Assembly: GCA_025933935.1 (NCBI GenBank)
Contig: JAICYZ010000008.1
Location: 1-40,222, forward strand
DNA: 40,222 nt
Origin: Chitinophagaceae bacterium
Lineage (GTDB): Bacteria > Bacteroidota > Bacteroidia > Chitinophagales > Chitinophagaceae
Direction: 5' to 3'
Under the pieces are notes generated by a model. The model saw only the letters and a program-made list of their open reading frames with translations. It was not told the DNA's origin and did no database searches. Of this stretch, positions 1-6,535 are shown one piece after another (the first letter of the stretch is position 1; each line of letters starts with the position of its first letter). Position numbers and translations under genes: made by a program.

Positions 1-357
1 ATCGCTCCCGTGCACTGCATTTTCTCCAATTGATGCGGCATACAATTTTCTGATGGTTCCTTCTTCTGCCTGCGCAGGATTGGTGGCGCCGATAAGTTTT
101 CTGAAATCTTCAACCGCATTATCTTTTTCAAGAATGGCAGCAGTGATCGGTCCGCGGCTCATAAATTCTACGAGTTCTCCATAGAAAGGGCGTTCTTTGT
201 GAACAGCATAGAATTCACCGGCCTTTGGGGCAGAAAGATGCGTCATTTTCATAGCAACAATTCTGAAACCAGCTTCGTTGATCATTTTTAAAATCGCGCC
301 TGTGTTTCCCTTGGAAGTGGCGTCAGGCTTAATCATTGTAAAAGTTCTGTTGGTCAT
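1..357 (-). CDS. ndk: Nucleoside diphosphate kinase, 5' part (runs off left edge)
   Basis: Transfers the gamma-phosphate of ATP to NDPs through a phosphohistidine, balancing cytoplasmic nucleotide pools. The 119 visible residues start [20 protein letters not shown], the standard NDK N-terminus (TxxMIKPDA). They continue through a [11 protein letters not shown] segment and reach ENAVHGSD, which contains the active-site histidine. The frame is open to position 1, so the C-terminal 20-30 residues lie outside the window. The ATG at 357 is the only sensible start. The gene is divergent from the DUF3822 gene, and a good Bacteroidota promoter lies just upstream. Identity is secure; only the 3' end is missing. 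Confidence 0.96.
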   Translation of the reverse strand, partial: MTNRTFTMIKPDATSKGNTGAILKMINEAGFRIVAMKMTHLSAPKAGEFYAVHKERPFYGELVEFMSRGPITAAILEKDNAVEDFRKLIGATNPAQAEEGTIRKLYAASIGENAVHGSD

Positions 358-374
358 TTTTTTTATTTTGGCTG

Positions 375-407
375 CGAAGGTAAAGTTTAGCGGTGAATTA
401 AAACAAA
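375..407 (-). promoter_or_regulatory. Probable promoter of ndk
   Basis: On the reverse strand a TTTG box (407-404) is followed after 21 bases by TACCTTCG (382-375). This matches the Bacteroidota -33/-7 pattern TTTG...TAnnTTTG with one mismatch. The ndk ATG lies about 18 bases further on. Confidence 0.55.
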
Positions 408-418
408 GACAAGAGCCC

Positions 419-442
419 GAATTACACAAATTTTCACGAATT
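419..442. repeat. Intergenic AATT/CACGAATT filler repeat
   Basis: A short near-palindromic run built from GAATTACACAAATT and TTTCACGAATT. Degenerate strings of this kind are common between genes in Bacteroidota. ATTACACAA recurs near 11988 and 12098. No function can be assigned. Confidence 0.3.
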
Positions 443-614
443 AAAATGATCTAAAAATTGGCTTAATTTCTGCCAGCAGATTGAAACAATCAATTGAAGT
501 ATTTGAGCGACTTCTATAAATACAAGAGGAATAAAATTGTTGAAAATTCGTTTAATTGGTTGCTAAAGCATCAGTACTGCGAAAAAAATGATAATATTGC
601 CACAAGTAAAATAA

Positions 615-1442
615 ATGAGAACTGTATTTGAAATATTACCTTCCTCTGTAAATCCGGAAAGCTGTAAACTTCTATGTGAAGTAAGTAATGAAGGCTTTTC
701 TTTTTGTATCAAAAATGAAGAAACAAATTCATTTTTAGGATTGGGAGTTTACCATTTCGATAAAAGCAAACCGGCTGTGGGCTTACCAATTGCTATGCAG
801 GTGCTCTTTCATCAAAAAGAAATACTCGCTGGAAAATTTAAAAAAGTATGTGTTGTATATTCCTATTGCCAAAGCACGCTGATTCCGTTTTCTGTATATG
901 ACAGAGAGAAAAACGCAGTTTTGATGAATATGATGTTTGGCGATGTTGGGCAGAATGAAACGATTTTAACTGATGTTTTGCCGGATAAATCAATCTACAA
1001 TTGTTACCGGCTTCCGGCAGCGCTTTTGGAAGTGATTCAAACTCAGTTTCCGGATTCATCCTTCTCGCATCAATACTCACTTTTATTGAAAAATTCATCT
1101 GTCGAAAGCGATCATTTGACTTTAATTTTTTATACACAAAAATTTATAGTTTGTTTGGTAAAAGATGGAAAATACCAATTGCTGAATTCTTATAACTTTG
1201 AAACACCGCAAGATGTTTCATATGGGTTATTAAATATTTGTCAGCAATTTCATATGTCAGATCCGCATTTGATCATTCATGGATTACTTGAAGAAAATTC
1301 GCCGCTTTATAAAGACATCTATAAATATTTCAACGATATCGAGTTGGCTTCTTTGCCATCAGACTCTGTTTATTCAGATGACATAATGAAATTTCCTTCT
1401 CATTATTTCAGTTATATATTTGCAATCGATTCATGCGAATAA
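615..1442 (+). CDS. DUF3822 family protein
   Basis: Uncharacterised cytoplasmic protein of 275 residues with no signal peptide or membrane segment. Family assignment rests on length, on the overall pattern (an N-terminal region with LLCEVSNEGFSFCI, a central FPDSSFSHQYSLLL segment, and a C-terminal part with SDPHLIIHGLLEENSPLYKDIYKYF) and on its position directly upstream of rsmD, the usual place for DUF3822 genes in Bacteroidota. Its last 10 bases overlap the start of rsmD, so the two are probably translationally coupled. The family may have an actin/ASKHA-like fold, but I cannot show that here. The linkage suggests, without proving, a role near rRNA modification. Confidence 0.75.
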   Translation: MRTVFEILPSSVNPESCKLLCEVSNEGFSFCIKNEETNSFLGLGVYHFDKSKPAVGLPIAMQVLFHQKEILAGKFKKVCVVYSYCQSTLIPFSVYDREKNAVLMNMMFGDVGQNETILTDVLPDKSIYNCYRLPAALLEVIQTQFPDSSFSHQYSLLLKNSSVESDHLTLIFYTQKFIVCLVKDGKYQLLNSYNFETPQDVSYGLLNICQQFHMSDPHLIIHGLLEENSPLYKDIYKYFNDIELASLPSDSVYSDDIMKFPSHYFSYIFAIDSCE

Positions 1443-1972
1443 TAAGCGGAAAATATGGTGGAAGAAAAATAAACCCGCCTTCCAAAATGCCTTATACGCG
1501 GCCCACAACTGATGTGGCAAAGGAAGGTTTGTTCAATATAATTGAAAATAATATTTCCATACCGGGCATTAAAACCCTTGATATTTTTGGTGGCACCGGC
1601 AGCATCAGTTACGAACTCGCTTCGCGGGGAGCCGGAGATCTTACTATTATAGAGAAAGATCCGAAAATGTATGAATTTATTAAAAATAAAATTGCGGAAT
1701 TAAAAATTGAAAATTGCGAAGTGGTAAAAAGTGATGTTTTCCGTTTCCTGAAAAATTGCACAGAGAAGTTTGATTTAATATTTGCCGGACCGCCTTATGC
1801 GCTTCAAAATATTGACGAGCTGCCACAAATTATCCGTGAGAGGAAATTGTTGCGTGAGAATGGTTGGTTTATTTTGGAGCATACGCCGGCAAACAATTAT
1901 GAAAATGAATTGCAGTTTAAAACCATGCGCAATTATGGAACAACGGTATTTTCAATTTTTATAAATAAATAG
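1433..1972 (+). CDS. rsmD: 16S rRNA (guanine(966)-N(2))-methyltransferase RsmD-like
   Basis: SAM-dependent methyltransferase of 179 residues, expected to methylate G966 of 16S rRNA in the 30S subunit. It starts MRIISGKYGGRKINPP, the typical RsmD N-terminus, followed by RPTTDVAKEGLFNII. SAM-binding motif I is DIFGGTGSISYELASRGA (about residues 50-67), and IEKDP is the acidic loop after beta 2. The catalytic motif IV, normally DPPY/DPPF, reads AGPPYAL, with Gly119 where Asp is expected. The codon is plainly GGA, in a region that reads cleanly, so a frameshift does not explain it. Either this lineage tolerates the change or activity is altered. It overlaps the upstream DUF3822 gene by 10 bases. 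Confidence 0.88.
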   Translation: MRIISGKYGGRKINPPSKMPYTRPTTDVAKEGLFNIIENNISIPGIKTLDIFGGTGSISYELASRGAGDLTIIEKDPKMYEFIKNKIAELKIENCEVVKSDVFRFLKNCTEKFDLIFAGPPYALQNIDELPQIIRERKLLRENGWFILEHTPANNYENELQFKTMRNYGTTVFSIFINK

Positions 1973-2074
1973 AAGAAAGTTTGAAAGAGTTTAGAGAGAT
2001 TGAAGCAGTTTGGAAAGGTTAGAGTTTAGAAATTCGAGTTGGGATTCACATTTTGCAACTCACCATTCACGACA

Positions 2075-2704
2075 ATGACACCAATATTTATTACAGGAAC
2101 GGGAACTGATGTGGGCAAAACTTTGATTGCTTCAATTGTTACTGAAGCTTTACAGGCAGATTACTGGAAACCTGTGCAGGCAGGCTTCTCGGAAGGAACT
2201 GATTCCTTAAGAATTAAAGATCTGATATCAAATGATCAAACAAAAATCCATGCTGAATTGTATCTTTTGGAAATGCCGGCGTCGCCACATTTATCAGCGC
2301 CTGCGGAAGGTAAAGAAATTAAAATAAAAGAAATCATTCATCATTTACCCAAAACAAAAAACCAGTTAATTATTGAAGGAGCCGGAGGATTAATGGTTCC
2401 TTTAAATAAAAAAAAATTGATTTTAGATCTCATAAAAAAATTAAAAGCAAAAGTGATCATCGTAAGCAAAAATGAATTGGGAAGTATCAATCATTCTTTG
2501 CTTACAGCTGCAGTTTTAAAAAAAGAAAAGGTAGATGTTTTGGGTTGGATCTTTACAGAAGAATATAAAAATTACGAGGAAGAAATAGGCGAGTGGAGCG
2601 GTTATCCGGTGATCGCAAGTGTAAAACATTTGCCAGTTATTTCTAAAGAAATCATCAAAGCAGAAGCTAATAAAATGCTTCCAAAATTGAAACTTTTTTT
2701 ATGA
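2075..2704 (+). CDS. bioD: Dethiobiotin synthetase
   Basis: ATP-dependent carboxylase that closes the ureido ring of dethiobiotin from 7,8-diaminopelargonate, the penultimate step of biotin synthesis, in the cytoplasm. The 209-residue protein begins MTPIFITGTGTDVGKT, carrying the P-loop GTGTDVGKT at residues 8-16. DYWKPVQAG and IEGAGGLMVPL are the other BioD hallmarks. I chose the ATG at 2075 because the upstream in-frame TTG at 2039 would add 12 residues unlike any BioD N-terminus, encoded by a low-complexity purine-rich spacer (1973-2040). The stop overlaps the next gene's start (ATGA). No other biotin gene is present in the window. Confidence 0.93.
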   Translation: MTPIFITGTGTDVGKTLIASIVTEALQADYWKPVQAGFSEGTDSLRIKDLISNDQTKIHAELYLLEMPASPHLSAPAEGKEIKIKEIIHHLPKTKNQLIIEGAGGLMVPLNKKKLILDLIKKLKAKVIIVSKNELGSINHSLLTAAVLKKEKVDVLGWIFTEEYKNYEEEIGEWSGYPVIASVKHLPVISKEIIKAEANKMLPKLKLFL

Positions 2705-3276
2705 CAAAAAAAGAACTGAGATTTATTTTTAAAGAAAAAAGAAAAGTGCTTTCTGTACACGAAATTGAAAAATTCAATGATCTTATTTTGATCAATTTTC
2801 AAAAATTAAAGTTGCCTTTTATCAATTGTGTACATACTTATGTAGCGTCGTTAAAGCTGGGAGAGCCCGATACAGCAACGATTGTAAGATACCTGCAATT
2901 TATAAATCCACTGGTAAAAATCGTGATCCCGAAAATTGATATTCATTCAGGAAATATCAATCATTATCATTTTGATGAAGGTGTGGAATTGATCGCCAAT
3001 GCCTATGGAATTGATGAACCAAAAGATGGGAATCTGATCAAAGAAGATGAGATAGACCTTGTTTTGATACCCTTGCTTGCATTCGACAGGAAAGGTTTCC
3101 GGGTTGGTTTTGGAAAAGGATATTATGATAAATTTCTTGCCCGTTGCAAACCAAATGTTATTAAAACAGGATTAAGTTTTTTTGATCCTGTAGATGAGAT
3201 AAAAGATATTTCCGGCTTTGATATACCTTTAAACTTTTGCATCACGCCAACAGAAACATTTTCATTTTCCTTGTGA
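2701..3276 (+). CDS. 5-formyltetrahydrofolate cyclo-ligase
   Basis: Converts 5-formyl-THF to 5,10-methenyl-THF using ATP, returning stored folate to one-carbon metabolism. The protein has 191 residues, the family norm, beginning MTKKELRFIFKEKRKVLS. The conserved core is LVLIPLLAFDRKGFRVGFGKGYYDKFL, with the GxGKGYYD nucleotide/substrate motif around residues 140-147, followed by DIPLNFCITPTE near the C-terminus. The ATG overlaps the bioD stop codon by four bases, so the two are very likely co-translated. Sometimes named fau, ygfA or MTHFS. Confidence 0.93.
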   Translation: MTKKELRFIFKEKRKVLSVHEIEKFNDLILINFQKLKLPFINCVHTYVASLKLGEPDTATIVRYLQFINPLVKIVIPKIDIHSGNINHYHFDEGVELIANAYGIDEPKDGNLIKEDEIDLVLIPLLAFDRKGFRVGFGKGYYDKFLARCKPNVIKTGLSFFDPVDEIKDISGFDIPLNFCITPTETFSFSL

Positions 3277-3312
3277 GAATTAAATGTATCTGATTAAACG
3301 AAATAACGATTC

Positions 3313-4386
3313 ATGCTCAAAAGTTTCAGGTATATCTTACTCCCGTTCTCATTTCTTTATGGCGGTATTCTTTGGGTACGCAACAAATTTTTTGATAAAA
3401 ATATTTTGCGGTCTGCTACTTTTAATTTCCCGTTGATATGTGTTGGAAACCTGGCTGTTGGCGGAACCGGCAAAACTCCAATGGTAGAATATCTTGTAAA
3501 ACTCTTGTCCAATAAATACCAGGTGGCAACTTTAAGCCGCGGCTATAAAAGAAAAACAAAAGGATTTGCGATCGCTGCTGAAGATACCTCAGCGGTGGAT
3601 ATTGGAGACGAGCCCATGCAGATTCATCAAAAATTTCCGAACATAACAGTGGCCGTGGCAGAAGAAAGAGTTATTGGAATACCACAATTGCTTTTCGAAA
3701 AACCAAAAACAGAGATAATCATTTTGGATGATGCCTTTCAACACAGGGAAGTAAAAGCAGGATTGAATATTTTATTAACTGATTATAATAATCTTTATTA
3801 CAAAGATATTTTATTGCCGGCCGGCGATTTACGCGATATAAAAAGCAGCAGTAAAAGAGCTGAGATTATTATCGTTACCAAATGTAAGCCAGACCTGAAT
3901 TCGATGGAAAAGAATAAAATTATTGATGAACTTCGGCCATTATCCAATCAAAAAATATTCTTTACAAAAATCGAATACAACGCACTGTATCATTTGTTTA
4001 CGAAAGAAAGGTTTGTGCCGGAGGCCGATTCAGAAGTGCTTTTAATTTGCGGCATTGCTAATCCTCAACCAATAAAAACAATACTGGCGAGCGAAGTTGC
4101 TTCTTATGAATTGTTGCAGTTTAAAGACCATCACATTTTTAATACAGATGATTTAAAGGAAATAAAACTACATTTCGAAAGAATAAAAAATAATAAAAAA
4201 TTTATTATCACCACAGAAAAAGATGCGGTGAGGCTTGCCAAATTTGAAAAAGAATTGGCCGCATTTCCGGTTTACGTTTTGCCAATGGAACATCAGTTTT
4301 TATTTGATGAACGAAGGAAATTTGAAAATGAAGTAATTGAGTTTGTCGAATCTTTCAAAAACGTCGGTAAAAATCTAGAGAATTGA
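3313..4386 (+). CDS. lpxK: Tetraacyldisaccharide 4'-kinase
   Basis: Inner-membrane-associated kinase that phosphorylates the 4' position of the lipid A disaccharide precursor (Raetz pathway). At 357 residues it has normal length. A hydrophobic N-terminal helix (about residues 6-22, ILLPFSFLYGGILWV) anchors it. The Walker A motif NLAVGGTGKTPMVEYL is at about residues 46-61, followed by LSRGYKRKTKGF and the Walker B-like IIILDDAFQHREV. The C-terminal lobe has the typical FKDHHIFN and IITTEKDAVRL motifs. It lies 36 bases after the cyclo-ligase gene, probably in the same transcript. It shows that the organism makes lipid A and is therefore Gram-negative. Confidence 0.95.
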   Translation: MLKSFRYILLPFSFLYGGILWVRNKFFDKNILRSATFNFPLICVGNLAVGGTGKTPMVEYLVKLLSNKYQVATLSRGYKRKTKGFAIAAEDTSAVDIGDEPMQIHQKFPNITVAVAEERVIGIPQLLFEKPKTEIIILDDAFQHREVKAGLNILLTDYNNLYYKDILLPAGDLRDIKSSSKRAEIIIVTKCKPDLNSMEKNKIIDELRPLSNQKIFFTKIEYNALYHLFTKERFVPEADSEVLLICGIANPQPIKTILASEVASYELLQFKDHHIFNTDDLKEIKLHFERIKNNKKFIITTEKDAVRLAKFEKELAAFPVYVLPMEHQFLFDERRKFENEVIEFVESFKNVGKNLEN

Positions 4387-4401
4387 TATCTGTAGATGTA
4401 T

Positions 4402-4422
4402 TAAATTTACATTATAAATTTA
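4402..4422 (+). promoter_or_regulatory. Inverted repeat upstream of the small-gene pair, possible operator
   Basis: TAAATTT (4402-4408) and AAATTTA (4416-4422) form a perfect 7-base inverted repeat with a 7-base spacer, ending 25 bases before the ATG at 4448. Its placement would suit autoregulation by the HTH-like product of that gene. The arms are purely A/T, so chance occurrence in this AT-rich spacer is quite possible. Confidence 0.3.
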
Positions 4423-4447
4423 TTAAAAAACACTAAACAGTAGATCA

Positions 4448-4735
4448 ATGTTAGAAGTAATCGAAAATTTCCTGCTGCTAAAAAAGGAAATTTCCACCTT
4501 GATAAAAAAATCCGGATACAGGAATGATTTTATCGCTGCAAAGATCGGAATGCGCAATGATTATTTCGCTGTAAAAAAACAAAGAGGAAATTGGTCGGAT
4601 GAAGAACTTCTAAAAATTATAAAAGTGATCGAAAACGAAGAAGTGTCTAATTTTTTCGATTCACTTGTTATTAAAAATTACTTTCCTGGAAATACAATTT
4701 CTTCAGAAGAATTTGAAAAAATTATGGAATGGTAA
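4448..4735 (+). CDS. Small helix-turn-helix-like protein, candidate antitoxin
   Basis: I do not recognise a named family. The 95-residue product is highly charged and predicted helical. The stretch from about residue 18 to 62 (KKSGYRNDFIAAKIGMRND, then YFAVKKQRGNWSDEELLKII) has the spacing of a lambda-repressor/XRE helix-turn-helix: a short helix with AAKIGM in the place of the usual LAKKLGI, a recognition helix with YFAVKKQRG, and a following helix. The C-terminal tail (about residues 65-95) could bind a partner. Its stop overlaps the next gene by seven bases. Gene order and overlap resemble a two-gene toxin-antitoxin module. It could also be a plain small regulator or an unrelated helical protein. 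Confidence 0.65.
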   Translation: MLEVIENFLLLKKEISTLIKKSGYRNDFIAAKIGMRNDYFAVKKQRGNWSDEELLKIIKVIENEEVSNFFDSLVIKNYFPGNTISSEEFEKIMEW

Positions 4736-4983
4736 TTATTTTAGAAAAGCTATTTGTAGTTCAATTACAAATCTGCGATCATCATTTTCAAAACCAATTT
4801 AGAAAATTTTATCAGCAATTAAAAGTGGTTAATAAAGTAACTGAAATTAAAAATGTTTATCAAATAGGAATGAATCTGTATAAAGTGGAAATAGATAAAA
4901 GTAAAATAGCTCTTCGGGTATCTGATAATACAGTCATAATTGGTTGTTTCCTCAAAAATCAGTTTTACGTATCCGGTATTTGA
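4729..4983 (+). CDS. Small basic protein, candidate RelE/HigB-like toxin
   Basis: An 84-residue product of no family I can name with confidence. It starts at the ATG overlapping the stop of the preceding gene (7-base overlap), suggesting coupled translation. The layout is a short N-terminal strand, an amphipathic helix (HHFQNQFRKFYQQLKVV, about residues 18-34), then strands NVYQIGMNLYKVEID, KIALRVSDNTVIIGCFLKN. That order, and the pattern of G.nLYkv.i, then R., then a hydrophobic strand ending in F.KN, is reminiscent of RelE/ParE-fold ribosome-dependent RNases. The similarity is weak and judged by eye. Alternatives are a non-toxic partner protein or a lineage-specific orphan. Confidence 0.6.
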   Translation: MVIILEKLFVVQLQICDHHFQNQFRKFYQQLKVVNKVTEIKNVYQIGMNLYKVEIDKSKIALRVSDNTVIIGCFLKNQFYVSGI

Positions 4984-5155
4984 GTTTATTTTTCCTATAA
5001 TTTATATTATGTTAAGTAGACTATTCTGAATCTTTCAGTAAACAACAAATACCTTACATTTCTTTATTCTCCTACCTGCATTACGCTTCTATCGCACATT
5101 TCGCTTTCAATAAACAAACAAATAAACCGGTTTCGGATTTAGAAAATGAAACAAA

Positions 5156-5177
5156 AACCCTGAATTGCTTCAGGGTT
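5156..5177 (-). terminator. Rho-independent terminator of the gyrA-TPR operon
   Basis: Perfect 9-base stem AACCCTGAA/TTCAGGGTT with a 4-base loop. On the reverse strand the stem is followed by a T-rich stretch (TTTTTGTTT). It lies 23 bases beyond the stop of the TPR gene. Confidence 0.85.
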
Positions 5178-5200
5178 CGATTATTTAAAATTTAAATTAA

Positions 5201-6523
5201 TCAGTTTACAAATTTCGCGTCTGCCTGATCATATTTATCCTGATATTCTTTCAGGTGTGTTTTATCGCCAAGGCTTTGATAAATGTTCTGTAAGAGATTT
5301 ACAACAGATTTATAACGCGATTTTTCGGCTTTTTTATAACCTTGTTCTAAAGTACTCAGCGCTTTTTCAGCATAAGGCACGGCTTGCTTAAGAAATGCGT
5401 CTCCCTGGTCTGACAGGTCTTTCTTTTGTTTCGTCTGATCAGGAGTTAATTTCGCACCTTTGATTTTTGCTGCGTCCTCTAACGTTGTGATTCCTTTGTT
5501 GTAATAAAACTGAGCATATAATAAGTTTACACTTGAATTTGCGGGATCCAAAGCCAGTGCTTTATCTAATTGGGCTTGCAAAGTTTTCATCAGATTATCT
5601 TTGTTCTGTACTGCCGTTCCTTCATCGCCACTATATAAATAACTGAATATTTCTGTTGCATAATTCAAATGATAACGCAAACTGTCGGGATGTTTCGTTG
5701 TTAGCTCGTCATATTTTTGGAACAATGCCGGACGATTTTCATTTTCCCGGTAATAATCCATTTCTACAAAATCAAAATAATCGTCTTTCGGGAAAAGCTC
5801 TTTACCCAGCGTGGCGTATTTAACCATATTGGCGGAATCTTTAGCCTCTTTATAATCAAGAGTCAGCCACTGATAAGGCAATTCAAAGGCGGGATCAGCA
5901 CTATCTGCTGCATTGTGCAATCCTTTGATGTGAGCATCGGCGATTTCTTTAAAGTATTTTCGCGCCATGTTATCGTTCTTTGCATTCAAAGCGGCCTTTG
6001 CAATATTTAATACCAGAGTGGTATCAACAGCTCCGATTTTGGCCCAACCTTTTTCCCTGATATATTGACCCACATTATCAGCTTTGATAAAGAGATTCAT
6101 GGCTTTGGCAAATCCGGCAGTATCAGATTTTCCTGCAGCGTCATTAAAGGCATTAGCAGCTTCCTGATAATAGCCGGCATAAATACCAAAAATCGGCTGG
6201 TAATTATCTTTTACAGTCAATAAAGTCAATTTTGCATTGTTGGAATCTGCGATTGCTTTTTTAAATGCATCAAAAGCTTCTGCATATGGATCACCCGTAA
6301 ATAAACCTTTATAAGCAGAACTGTCAGCCATTGTTGAATAAACTTTACTCTTTAAATAAAGCGCTTCTGAATTATTTGGATCCTTTGCCAATATCCCGTC
6401 AATTTCAGTTTTGGCTTTGTCCCACTTCTTGTCATTTACATAAGAAGTTGCTTTTTTGATATCTTGTCCAAAAGTGCTTGCAACAAGAAAGGTAAATAGA
6501 ACCGGTAAAAGTATTCTTTTCAT
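5201..6523 (-). CDS. Exported tetratricopeptide-repeat protein
   Basis: A 440-residue periplasmic (or surface) protein. A signal peptide is clear: MKRILLPVLFTFLVASTFGQ, cleaved after GQ or nearby. The mature part is helical with TPR-like units. One lies at about residues 21-62 (AKTEIDGILAKDPNNSEALYLKSKVY) and another at about 305-340 (LDKALALDPANSSVNLLYAQFYYNKG). The last lies near 380-425 (AEKALSTLEQGYKKAEKSRYKSVVNLLQNIYQSLGD). It begins 12 bases after gyrA and shares its terminator, so the two are probably co-transcribed. A TPR gene directly after gyrA is a recurrent arrangement in Bacteroidota, but no functional link is known to me. TPRs suggest a protein-binding scaffold. Confidence 0.85.
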   Translation of the reverse strand: MKRILLPVLFTFLVASTFGQDIKKATSYVNDKKWDKAKTEIDGILAKDPNNSEALYLKSKVYSTMADSSAYKGLFTGDPYAEAFDAFKKAIADSNNAKLTLLTVKDNYQPIFGIYAGYYQEAANAFNDAAGKSDTAGFAKAMNLFIKADNVGQYIREKGWAKIGAVDTTLVLNIAKAALNAKNDNMARKYFKEIADAHIKGLHNAADSADPAFELPYQWLTLDYKEAKDSANMVKYATLGKELFPKDDYFDFVEMDYYRENENRPALFQKYDELTTKHPDSLRYHLNYATEIFSYLYSGDEGTAVQNKDNLMKTLQAQLDKALALDPANSSVNLLYAQFYYNKGITTLEDAAKIKGAKLTPDQTKQKKDLSDQGDAFLKQAVPYAEKALSTLEQGYKKAEKSRYKSVVNLLQNIYQSLGDKTHLKEYQDKYDQADAKFVN

Positions 6524-6535
6524 GTGTTTGTTTTT

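Noticed and set aside
2039-2074. In-frame TTG extension of bioD
   Set aside because: Adds residues unlike BioD before the normal MTPIFITGTGTDVGKT start and is encoded by filler sequence.
5717-6010. 97-residue forward frame inside the TPR gene
   Set aside because: Antisense shadow with no domain and no start context.
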